The translations under genes were made by a program, and so were the position numbers. The notes beneath the pieces are model-generated. The model was not told where the DNA came from, ran no database searches, and saw only the letters and a program-made list of their open reading frames with translations. Source: Moniliophthora roreri (Eukaryota > Basidiomycota > Agaricomycetes > Agaricales > Marasmiaceae). Taken from it: a stretch of DNA of 64,000 nt. The stretch lies in the NCBI GenBank assembly GCA_001466705.2, contig LATX02000193.1, positions 310,001 through 374,000 on the forward strand, read 5' to 3'. Within the stretch, counting starts at the first letter, position 1, and the number at the start of each line of letters is the position of its first letter. Shown here one piece after another: positions 1-9,897 of this stretch.

Positions 1-687
1 CGGTCGTTCAACCAGGTGGAGAGGTAGTTCCCAGCTGTAGTAGCGAGTCAGTATCAGATAAAGAATGAGAAGGCAGAGACTTACTGCTCGTCAACGAGGT
101 CTTCATAGTCATACATTTGGCGTTGACCCTGCCTGCCTATAACCTCAGACTCGACGGTGATCTGCAATCCACTCTTGGTCTTCTGGCGTATGTGGACATC
201 GTACACCCGAGCAACATCCCCCTTGTTATGACGTCCTTTGGCGTATATAAGGACACGTCTATCCTTCCAAGGAATAGTGCCTGTTCGAGCCTTTTTGATC
301 TTGGCTGAAGCTTCTACGTGGTCCATGACGAACACCTGCTGTGGGAGTCGCCGTAGGGCAAGCTTTTCGTTCCATTCAGATCGAAACTGCTGCCAATCTA
401 GGCGAGTTGTGATCTCGCGAGGGCCCCGAACTGCCGCCTCCATCCACGGTGTTTGATGAAAAGTTTCGGGCTCGCGTCTGAATGCGTAACCTTGGCTTTT
501 TTCATGTCGAGGAGTCAACCTGAAAGAATTTGCGTGACCAGAGAAGTCGTGATTGACGTTGTTGTCAGGATGCTTAATGAGGACATTGTCGGTTTCGAAA
601 CAGTTGGGAACGATGACAAAGCCTTCAACGCCAGAGACGTGGCGTACAAAGTCACCCGGTAGCCATGACTTGATGAGCTTCCACCCG
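1..687 (-). pseudogene. Partial copy of the Spt5-like gene (KOW region)
   Basis: This stretch matches 3529-4215 base for base apart from position 4 (C here, T at 3532, a CpG difference). It carries the C-terminal part of the third exon of the Spt5-like gene, the intron donor at 79-84 and the intron up to the next acceptor. It has no start or end of its own because it runs off the window edge on one side and into the N at 688 on the other. It is either a contig end that was not merged or a real second copy; the near identity favours an assembly or allelic duplicate. Confidence 0.75.
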
Positions 688-688
688 N
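688..688. other. Single-N scaffold join
   Basis: An N joins a piece ending at the equivalent of 4215 to a piece starting at the equivalent of 3181, so the same gene is re-entered further downstream. Treat as an unresolved gap of unknown size. Confidence 0.85.
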
Positions 689-1956
689 AATGTTCTCGGG
701 CTTGTTGTTGAAGCGTTTGCCCAAAATTTCACCTTTGATTTTGGCTTTGAACCATAAATCATGGGTGTTCTCTGCCTCGTATAGCCAGCGTTGACTCGGG
801 TGGAGACTTCGAGTCTGCCATGTAGGTGTTGAAGGCATCGGATGATGACGATTAGAATCATCAGCCGATACCGTCCACGCCGGATCCGGAGTTGAAGAGC
901 GAGATCGAGCAGACGAAGGACGATGTGAGCGAAGTGGGGGTGTCGTACTGCGAACGGATGGAGGAAGTTTGGCCACCTTTACATGGAAGGTCATGGAGTG
1001 GATGTAATTGCGCTTAGGATGGAATGCGGGATTCAACGGTCGTTCAACCAGGTGGAGAGGTAGTTCCCAGCTGTAGTAGCGAGTCAGTATCAGATAAAGA
1101 ATGAGAAGGCAGAGACTTACTGCTCGTCAACGAGGTCTTCATAGTCATACATTTGGCGTTGACCCTGCCTGCCTATAACCTCAGACTCGACGGTGATCTG
1201 CAATCCACTCTTGGTCTTCTGGCGTATGTGGACATCGTACACCCGAGCAACATCCCCCTTGTTATGACGTCCTTTGGCGTATATAAGGACACGTCTATCC
1301 TTCCAAGGAATAGTGCCTGTTCGAGCCTTTTTGATCTTGGCTGAAGCTTCTACGTGGTCCATGACGAACACCTGCTGTGGGAGTCGCCGTAGGGCAAGCT
1401 TTTCGTTCCATTCAGATCGAAACTGCTGCCAATCTAGGCGAGTTGTGATCTCGCGAGGGCCCTGAACTGCCGCCTCCATCCATGGTGTTTGATGAAAAGT
1501 TTTGGGCTTGCGTCTGAATGCGTAACCTTGGCTTTTTTCATGTCAAGGAGTCAACCTGAAAGAATTTGCATGACCAGAGAAGTTGTGATTGATGTTGTTG
1601 TCAGGATGCTTAATGAGGACATTGTCGGTTTTGAAACAGTTGGGAATGATGACAAAGCCTTCAACGCCAGAGACATGGCGTACAAAGTCACCCAGTAGCC
1701 ATGACTTGATGAGCTTCCACCTGAAACAATGTTCACCCACTCGAGTGGTAAGTGAGTCTAGAGAAGCCAGATCGCAATTATTGGGTCCAGGTTCATAACA
1801 CTGGATAACAGGACCACCAGGGAAGTGAGAGATCACTACACCTTGTTGGCCTGTGGGTGCCATGACCATTTCGCCGATGTCAAACCTCCAGTCCTCGATA
1901 GGAGGAAAGTTGCCGATGACCGCCGGATGGCTGCACTTGAGAAGTATGCGACCTTC
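689..1956 (-). pseudogene. Second partial copy of the Spt5-like gene, with CpG decay
   Basis: This 1268-bp stretch is colinear with 3181-4448 of the complete Spt5-like gene and spans part of the last exon, the last 50-bp intron and much of exon 3. Outside 1464-1790 it is nearly identical to the complete copy. Inside that block I count 15 substitutions, and every one is CG to TG or CG to CA. The reading frame stays open to the N at 1957. A single sequenced gene cannot give both versions, so at least two templates (alleles of a dikaryon or two loci) exist. Neither the N-terminal NGN part nor the very C-terminal end is present. Confidence 0.75.
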
Positions 1957-1957
1957 N
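1957..1957. other. Single-N scaffold join
   Basis: The N joins the Spt5-like fragment to a different gene start (acidic protein on the minus strand). The reading frames on the two sides do not match as one protein. Confidence 0.85.
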
Positions 1958-2374
1958 GCACTCTTCAATACCCTTTTGAATTCCTCTACTGATAACGGCT
2001 TCGAGGGCACTGGTAACCAGTGAAATGCGCTTCCCTGTTCCCTTACTCTGGGGCACTTCTTCCTCTTCCTCATCGTCTTCGTCCTCATCGTCATCGTCTT
2101 CTTCATCCTGACACGCTTCAGGTTCACGTGGGGCTCGAACTGGGGTTTTGGGTGGGAGTTTACTGCCCTTGTCTACTCGTTGCCTCTTTGGAGGTCGCCT
2201 CTCGTCATCACGAGATGTTGGACGCGTCCCAGTTCCATTTGTCGCGTTCACGTTTGACTTGTTGATTTGACGCGTAGGGGCAGTCGTGCCGATCCTTGAA
2301 TGCTGAGAAGATTTGAGTGTCGTAGAATTAGAGTTAGGAGCTTGGGCCCTCCTATATACTGAGTTGGGACCCAT
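1958..2374 (-). CDS. 5' part of an unrecognised acidic nuclear-type protein
   Basis: A minus-strand frame opens with ATG at 2374 and runs into the N at 1957. The visible protein is basic and Ser/Thr/Pro-rich at first, with a PPKRQRV stretch that looks like a nuclear localisation signal, and then has a run of about 20 Asp/Glu residues. A possible donor (A|GTAAGG) follows the acidic run near 2050, after which another frame (LPVPSKPLSVEEFKRVL) looks more protein-like, so an intron is possible. A TATATA lies right at the proposed start, so the true start could be elsewhere. I do not recognise the family; the rest of the gene is missing. Confidence 0.4.
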
Positions 2375-2817
2375 TGGGAAGATGATGGTGGTAAGGAAGA
2401 AAGAAAGAAGCGTAACGTGTGACACCGGGATGGCTTCTTGGGGCCCCACAAGTTGCGACAGCTGCAACACGTGCAATCAACAATCGATGGGCTACCGAAT
2501 AACACGTCCAAGTCGCGAAACGTGTGATAGCGTGTAAAGAGGTCTGGACCTGCCAAAAAAAAAATATTAAGCGCCTTGAGCGATAAGAGATCTGGATAAG
2601 GAAATTGGATCCCATCTAAATCCACCAAAAAGGTTCGACTCACCAGAAAGGAAATATTAGATGACTTGAGCGCTAAAGACTTCCGGTCCCAGAGGCCAGA
2701 CACCCACAAGGGGTGGTTACCAGGCAATGTGGGTATGTATTGTCCATGGGTATCAAGAAATACAATGTGTGCTATTGCTACATCTCAAGAAAGTCCCAAG
2801 AAATTGATAAAAGTACA
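2375..2817. other. Intergenic, no gene seen
   Basis: The stretch holds two similar motifs, AATATTAAGCGCCTTGAGCG near 2567 and AATATTAGATGACTTGAGCG near 2650, each followed by a purine-rich run. This is a diverged direct repeat of roughly 85-bp spacing. No coding signal is convincing; it separates the start of the acidic-protein gene from the 3' end of the Spt5-like gene. Confidence 0.4.
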
Positions 2818-5800
2818 TTAACGGCGGCGATTGTTACTATTAGAGCGATCTTTATAGTACTGTCCTAATGCATCTCTAATCTCTGTCCCGACAGACAGAG
2901 CACAAGCATACGTAGGCAAGAACTTGCATTTGACATTAAAGTCTATGGTACGTCCCTTAATGTCGGCCTCAAACCCATGCAGATATCTGACCCCGTCATA
3001 GTTTGCACTTGACGACCGGTAGACGACCCGGTTTGCGAATTCACCTCTAAAGATGAAAATGGGATCCACTGTGTTTGAGACAGGGTACACCGGTGACACC
3101 TCAACGTTATCCGGTAGCGGGTGCTGCTTCTTGTAATGCTCGATAACAGCAGTCTTATCCCTGTCGCAGATAACGAGACGAATGTTCTCGGGCTTGTTGT
3201 TGAAGCGTTTGCCCAAAATTTCACCTTTGATTTTGGCTTTGAACCATAAATCATGGGTGTTCTCTGCCTCGTATAGCCAGCGTTGACTCGGGTGGAGACT
3301 TCGAGTCTGCCATGTAGGTGTTGAAGGCATCGGATGATGACGATTAGAATCATCAGCCGATACCGTCCACGCCGGATCCGGAGTTGAAGAGCGAGATCGA
3401 GCAGACGAAGGACGATGTGAGCGAAGTGGGGGTGTCGTACTGCGAACGGATGGAGGAAGTTTGGCCACCTTTACATGGAAGGTCATGGAGTGGATGTAAT
3501 TGCGCTTAGGATGGAATGCGGGATTCAACGGTTGTTCAACCAGGTGGAGAGGTAGTTCCCAGCTGTAGTAGCGAGTCAGTATCAGATAAAGAATGAGAAG
3601 GCAGAGACTTACTGCTCGTCAACGAGGTCTTCATAGTCATACATTTGGCGTTGACCCTGCCTGCCTATAACCTCAGACTCGACGGTGATCTGCAATCCAC
3701 TCTTGGTCTTCTGGCGTATGTGGACATCGTACACCCGAGCAACATCCCCCTTGTTATGACGTCCTTTGGCGTATATAAGGACACGTCTATCCTTCCAAGG
3801 AATAGTGCCTGTTCGAGCCTTTTTGATCTTGGCTGAAGCTTCTACGTGGTCCATGACGAACACCTGCTGTGGGAGTCGCCGTAGGGCAAGCTTTTCGTTC
3901 CATTCAGATCGAAACTGCTGCCAATCTAGGCGAGTTGTGATCTCGCGAGGGCCCCGAACTGCCGCCTCCATCCACGGTGTTTGATGAAAAGTTTCGGGCT
4001 CGCGTCTGAATGCGTAACCTTGGCTTTTTTCATGTCGAGGAGTCAACCTGAAAGAATTTGCGTGACCAGAGAAGTCGTGATTGACGTTGTTGTCAGGATG
4101 CTTAATGAGGACATTGTCGGTTTCGAAACAGTTGGGAACGATGACAAAGCCTTCAACGCCAGAGACGTGGCGTACAAAGTCACCCGGTAGCCATGACTTG
4201 ATGAGCTTCCACCCGAAACAATGTTCACCCACTCGAGTGGTAAGTGAGTCTAGAGAAGCCGGATCGCAATTATCGGGTCCAGGTTCATAACACTGGATAA
4301 CAGGACCACCAGGGAAGTGAGAGATCACTACACCTTGTTGGCCTGTGGGTGCCATGACCATTTCGCCGATGTCAAACCTCCAGTCCTCGATAGGAGGAAA
4401 GTTGCCGATGACCGCCGGATGGCTGCACTTGAGAAGTATGCGACCTTCCCGAGAGTTCGGCAATCGTCCGAGTGGTTTGATCATGGACTTTTCCACGATC
4501 TGCACCCTCATCCCATGCTGGAAGCCACCGTCAGGATAGACAGTGAGCCTCCTGCGCTTCTTCCCATACTGGGTGGGATCCCAAGCCATTTTGACACCTT
4601 CCGGTCGCCGAGACTGTATCAGCGGGTTGAAAGTTAGGCTCTGTGGGAACTCAGCCTTCGTTGGCTGCGAATCGGGCATGTCGCAGGCACGAATGCGAGG
4701 AATAAAGAGGACAGTGACTGCATGACCATCAACCTTCAGAACAAGGGCAGGGTCATCGTAGTACAACAGCTTTCCGGGCTTTGGTAGCTTGGGTTCATAG
4801 CTCTGGCCTCTAGTGGGCTTGCCAGAAGCTTCAGGCTTGGTTTGCGGGTGGATGTCACCCATATTGCTCATGGGCATGTCCTCCTCGGTCAAAACTTGAC
4901 TTGGCATAGGAACATCGAGTCTTGTCTTCTTCCTGGGTGGCCCAGATGCTTCCTCCTCGCTATTCGGCTCTTTCTTCGGCTTTTCGATCGGACCAAGCCT
5001 AACCCAGACACCTGCCTTTAGAACAGGCTTCTTTGGGTCTGGCTGGCGTTTCTCCACTCCGCCGGTGATGGTTTTAGCGATGCTAGATGCCATCGAAAGC
5101 GCACGAAGGATATTGAGAGGATCAGAGAGAACCGTCATATGGACGCCGTTGATGCCACCAGTTCGGGTACGACGAGTGTACATGCAACCACGAAGTATGC
5201 TAGCTGCACGAGGGCTATCCTGGGTCTGTATGTAGACATAACCAGAACCGCAAGATCCGGGTTGAGTGAGGGAAAAGATGTTGTCTTCGGGGTGTATCTT
5301 CTGGTAGCCTACAATGAAGTTTATGACGTCCTGTTCGTGGTAAGGCTAGATAACATTAGATGGTGAAAGGATACCGAGTAGGAATGGACATACCTTGCAC
5401 TTGGTCGACCAAACTTCTTGCGAACTATACCTCTTGACGTTGGGATCATCCTCATCCAGCTCGAGTGCTACCCCTCCAACGGCAGTGTTTCCCTGATCCA
5501 AAACTAGCCCAGATCCTCCAACAGCAACGGAATCATCACCAGCAGATTCATCTTGTGGCTCTGAAAAGAGCGAATCCTGGTCTGAGAATAGCGAGTCATG
5601 ATCGTCGGTGTCCAGAGCTCTATTGAGAGCCTGATAGTTGACAGGCCTCTCTACATCGTCGTCGTCATCATTTATGAACCCATCTGCTGTAGAACAAGTG
5701 TACATTAGCTTGACAATGATAGCTGAATGTCGAAATTTCCATACCGCCTTCATCATCCTCAGAATCGTATCCCCCTCTATCGACGGCAGCCTCCAGATCC

Positions 5801-5883
5801 AAAAATTGACGGACATTGGCCTGGGCAACTGCTTCAGCTTGCTGAGACGACAATGACGACTCCATAGTACCTGCAAAAACCAT
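2818..5883 (-). CDS. Spt5-like transcription elongation factor (NGN + KOW)
   Basis: Four exons on the minus strand, 5883-5745, 5686-5394, 5330-3613 and 3562-2818, sum to 2895 nt (964 residues); phases agree at every junction. Residues 25-100 are acidic with FLDLEAAVD and DGFINDDDDD blocks typical of the Spt5 N-terminus. An NGN-like domain follows across the exon 2/3 junction (VWSTKCK, then VINFIVGYQKI and SGYVYIQTQDSPRAASILRG). Further on are KOW-like blocks: FDIGEMVMAPTGQQGVVISH, WLPGDFVRHVSGVEGFVIVP and GRHNKGDVARVYDVH. Spt5 binds RNA polymerase II with Spt4 and supports elongation and RNA processing. The long Ser/Pro linker and unusual C-terminus differ from housekeeping Spt5, so this is probably a lineage-specific paralog of the kind expanded in Agaricomycetes. 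An alternative start is the ATG at 5865. The apparent stop at 3611 is really the donor CA|GTAAGT. Confidence 0.8.
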
Positions 5884-6539
5884 CTTTCAGCATGCATTTT
5901 CCCTGGTTTTTTCATCCAAGTAAAAATTTCTCAAATTCAATTTTTTTTGGTCTTTTTGACACTCAAATTGTATTATAATTTATTGTATGACTTTCTACAC
6001 TACTCTAGATTAGAAAGAAAAACTTACATGGGACGACAACGAGGGAGGGAGCTCAATGCAGGCGTCGATGATAGTGGTTGTGGAAAAAGTGAAAAAAATG
6101 ATAAGTCCCACGCATGCGGCAGTATTGGTCTGAATAATCTTGAGGTGGTCAACTCATGTGAGTTGACCAGTCCGACATTACTCAGGCTATCATACCCTCG
6201 CATCGGACTTTGAATAATTTTTTCTTCTTGCTTGCTACCTCCACAATCAATAATAACAGTAAGTATTCTTCACGCTAAGTACAGTAGAATTAGTGTATCA
6301 AATTAATCAAAATCAATAATGTCTAATTTTACGACTCATAAGAATAAGAAGTGGTCAAAGGCCAAAAAAAAAAATCCACTTTAATTTTGTGCTGTCAGAC
6401 GCGATGCTGACGACCGTTTTTTGCAACCTAGGGCTACAAATAAGGGCGCTGTGCGAAGACCGTAAGGTCTTGATTGGTGAATACTTTCAAGATATATACC
6501 CATTAATAACAACTCATCCGATCTCCACAGGAACGATCC
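5884..6539. promoter_or_regulatory. Divergent intergenic region between Spt5-like and Plavaka genes
   Basis: 656 bp separate two start codons that point away from each other. Near the plus-strand gene there is a TATATA at about 6493. A hairpin AAGACC-GTAA-GGTCTT lies at about 6457-6472. A 24-bp palindrome is listed separately. T-rich runs lie next to the minus-strand start. A shared bidirectional promoter is an inference from layout only. Confidence 0.5.
6146..6169. promoter_or_regulatory. 24-bp palindrome in the divergent promoter
   Basis: Two 11-bp arms (TGGTCAACTCA and TGAGTTGACCA) pair perfectly around a central TG. A symmetrical site of this size could bind a dimeric regulator or transposase; no direct evidence for either. 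Confidence 0.55.
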
Positions 6540-8007
6540 ATGCCTAGGGCTACCCGACTCAAGAAAAACAACAGAGGTCCAGCAACTGTTGTATGCCCAT
6601 GGTGCCAGAACCCAAACAAGCTATTTTGGCCAGGAAAGTCCATCAATTCGCACATAGCGCGTTGCCCTGCCTATAAAGAGGTTTTAGCTCAAAATAACAT
6701 ACCCGAGGATGCGGAAGAAGAGGGCACAGGTAGCAAGGACCCTGGAGAGGAGTTGGAGTTGGAAGACGGAGAGCAAGGAAGTGTGGATGAGAATATGGAG
6801 GGTGGGCATCTAGGAGTGGAAGAATTTGGAAATGTGAATGTGGGACGTATTGGTGAAGTTCGTATGTTCTCATTTTAGTCCTGAATATATCCTCATGGGT
6901 GTTCAGCATGCAGATGATGTGTCAATAGATATCCTAGATCCAAACACGATAGAAGAACCTGATGCGCCTATTAATCCTCTTCGAAAGACCAACACGTGAA
7001 CTTCACGATTGCCATCTCGTTATCATGATTTCAGTCTGGCTACGGGTTATTCATTTTTAGCAGACCTGATTCATCATCAGCCAACTCCTTCTCCCGAGCC
7101 AATGGAGGACATGCAAGAGGTTGAATCTGGATCTCCAAAAGCATCACAGGAATCCAACCCAATGGAGCAGGATCATCCCAACGAGAACGACTATTTCATC
7201 AGTCAGCCAAACGAATTCGGTATCTATCGTATCCATCGGTATCACAGACCATCTCGAGAACCCGAATATGGAATCGATGATCTTGCCGATTCGCGCAACT
7301 TTGACGTTGCACCTTCCTTTTCGAGGTCTCCGGAAGCGATATACGGCAAAGTGACACCCGAAGGTGATCCATCTTCTAGCCCTAGCTCGCATAGTCCAAG
7401 TCATGTCATTGGATCATCACATGAGGGAGACACCGACAGTCTACAGGAGTCTCAGGATCTCGAACGTTATCCTTCAGTCGAAGTACCCTCCGACGGTGAA
7501 TCACACATAAGCGAGAATGAGGTTGCTGTTGGTCCCTTCCAGAACAGCACGATATTCCGCTTAATGGACTGGGCGTTGAACGTCTGTAGAGTCGCGAAAG
7601 GAGCAGGTGCCAAGATCATTGATCGTTTGGTTCACGAAGTCATTCTTGCACCCGAATTCAATCGAGAACACCTCTTGGGATTCCGTTTCCGACAACAAGA
7701 GCAAATAATGGATGCATATCGATCTGGAATTCCCGATATCGAGCTACCTCCTCCTGAGGAGGATGCATCTGAGGACGAAGTATCTCAGCATCCGTCTCAG
7801 GCGTCCACAGAATCTGCGACGCCATTATTACCATTTGTTGCCAGCGATGAATGGCACACCGGTCACGTCGATATTCCCGTGCCATGCGCTAGGTACAAGT
7901 GCAAAGAAGACGATGCGAAGATATTCAGGGTGAATGACATCTACTATCGAAATCCACTCGACGTGATTCAATCTGAATTTGCCGATACTACGTTCTACTC
8001 CCTGCAT
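6540..8007 (+). pseudogene. Plavaka transposase, piece 1 (N-terminal part)
   Basis: Exon 1 starts at 6540 and encodes a small zinc-finger-like module (CPWC, then HIARC about 18 residues later) and an acidic tail. A 52-bp intron (6862-6913) joins it in frame to the second exon. An in-frame TGA at 6997-6999 interrupts this piece, while the parallel copy has CGA at 8039-8041, so this template is damaged. The rest encodes a Ser/Pro/acidic region followed by the start of the Plavaka core. Plavaka transposases are cut-and-paste DNA transposases abundant in Agaricomycetes. The piece ends at the N at 8008, in the sequence that continues intact from 10577. Confidence 0.8.
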
Positions 8008-8008
8008 N
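8008..8008. other. Single-N scaffold join
   Basis: After the N the sequence jumps back to the equivalent of 6967. Confidence 0.85.
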
Positions 8009-8893
8009 CCTATTAATCCTCTTCGAAAGACCAACACGCGAACTTCACGATTGCCATCTCGTTATCGTGATTTCAGTCTGGCTACGGGTTATTCATTTTT
8101 AGCAGACCCGATTCATCATCAGCCAACTCCTTCTCCCGAGCCAATGGAGGACATGCAAGAGGTTGAATCTGGATCTCCGAAAGCATCACAGGAATCCAAC
8201 CCAATGGAGCAGGATCATCCCAACGAGAACGACTATTTCATCAGTCAGCCAAACAAATTCGGTATCTATCGTATCCATCGGTATCACAGACCATCTCGAG
8301 AACCCAAATATGGAATCGATGATCTTGCCGATTCACGCAACTTTGACATTGCACCTTCCTTTTCGAGGTCTCCAGAAGCGATATACGGCAAAGTGACACC
8401 TGAAGGTGATCCATCTTCTAGCCCTAGCTCGCATAGTCCAAGTCATGTCATTGGATCGTCACATGAGGGAGACACTGACAGTCTACAGGAGTCTCAGAAT
8501 CTCGAACGTTATCCTTCAGTTGAAGTACCCTCCGACGGTGAATCACACATAAGTGAGAATGAGGTTGCTGTTGGTCCCTTCCAGAACAGCACGATATTCC
8601 GCTTAATGGACTGGGCGTTGAATGTCTGTAGAGTCGCGAAAGGAGCAGGTGCCAAGATCATTGATCGTTTGGTTCACGAAGTCATTCTTGCACCCGAATT
8701 CAATCGAGAACACCTCTTGGGATTCCGTTTCCGACAACAAGAGCAAATAATGGATGCATATCGATCTGGAATTCCCGATATCGAGCTACCTCCTCCTGAG
8801 GAGGATGCATCTGAGGACGAAGTATCTCAGCATCCGTCTCAGGTGTCCACAGAATCTGTGACGCCATTATTACCATTTGTTGCCAGCGATGAA
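8009..8893 (+). pseudogene. Plavaka transposase, piece 2 (partial copy)
   Basis: This 885-bp piece is colinear with 6967-7851. I count 18 substitutions relative to piece 1; 17 are CG versus TG or CA, with the CG present sometimes in one copy and sometimes in the other. At 8039 this copy keeps CGA where piece 1 has TGA, so the frame is open across that site. It ends at the N at 8894. It must come from a different template than piece 1. Confidence 0.8.
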
Positions 8894-8894
8894 N
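8894..8894. other. Single-N scaffold join
   Basis: The N joins two internal pieces of the same transposase gene out of order. Confidence 0.85.
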
Positions 8895-9896
8895 CTCGCA
8901 TAGTCCAAGTCATGTCATTGGATTGTCACATGAGGGAGACACCGACAGTCTACAGGAGTCTCAGGATCTCGAACGTTATCCTTCAGTCGAAGTACCCTCC
9001 GACGGTGAATCACACATAAGCGAGAATGAGGTTGCTGTTGGTCCCTTCCAGAACAGCACGATATTCCGCTTAATGGACTGGGCGTTGAACGTCTGTAGAG
9101 TCGCGAAAGGAGCAGGTGCCAAGATCATTGATCGTTTGGTTCACGAAGTCATTCTTGCACCCGAATTCAATCGAGAACACCTCTTGGGATTCCGTTTCCG
9201 ACAACAAGAGCAAATAATGGATGCATATCGATCTGGAATTCCCGATATCGAGCTACCTCCTCCTGAGGAGGATGCATCTGAGGACGAAGTATCTCAGCAT
9301 CCGTCTCAGGCGTCCACAGAATCTGCAATGCCATTATTACCATTTGTTGCCAGTGATGAATGGCACACCGGTCACATCGATATTCCCGTGCCATGCGCTA
9401 GGTACAAGTGCAAAGAAGACGATGCGAGGATATTCAGGGTGAATGACATCTACTATCGAAATCCACTCAACGTGATTCAATCTGAATTTGCCGATACTAC
9501 GTTCTACTCCCTGCATCTCAAGCCGTTCAAGGAGTTCTTCCGACCTTCACCCAATGCGGATGTTGAGCGCGTGTATGGAGAGGTATACACTTCCGACCGA
9601 ATGTTGGAGATGGAGAGGGATGTAATGAAGCGAGTCCCCAATGATAACGAGCACGAAGTGGTAATTGCCGCTCTTATGGACGCATCAGATTCCACGTTGT
9701 TAGCCAATTTTGGAACAGCATCGCTTTGGCCTGGATACTCAGTCCTTGGAAATCTCTCCCATTATATCAGGCTCAAGCCTTCTATGCACGCACTCAACGC
9801 GATACTATTTGTACCGTCTGTAAGTCACACCTCTCTGATCAACTTCAATGCTCACATTTCGAACAGCTTCCAGATTCTTTTCAGGATTTCTATAAA
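8895..9896 (+). pseudogene. Plavaka transposase, piece 3 (partial copy)
   Basis: This piece covers the Ser-rich region and the first part of the transposase core, including the motif block VYTSDRMLEMERDVM and the segment ALMDASDSTLLANFG followed by LWPGYSVLGNLSHYIR that is diagnostic of Plavaka proteins. A donor GTAAGT near 9829 and an acceptor near 9870 mark an intron. It differs from piece 4 mostly at CG sites (for example 9331-9335, 9353, 9374 and 9469). It ends at the N at 9897. Confidence 0.8.
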
Positions 9897-9897
9897 N
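9897..9897. other. Single-N scaffold join
   Basis: After the N the sequence returns to the equivalent of piece 1 near 7338. Confidence 0.85.

Noticed and set aside
3611..3620. Stop codon of the Spt5-like gene at 3609-3611
   Set aside because: CAGTAAGT is an intron donor; splicing to 3562 keeps a long open frame with conserved style.
1..5883. A tandem array of three functional Spt5-like genes
   Set aside because: Two of the three are fragments bounded by Ns and lack both ends.
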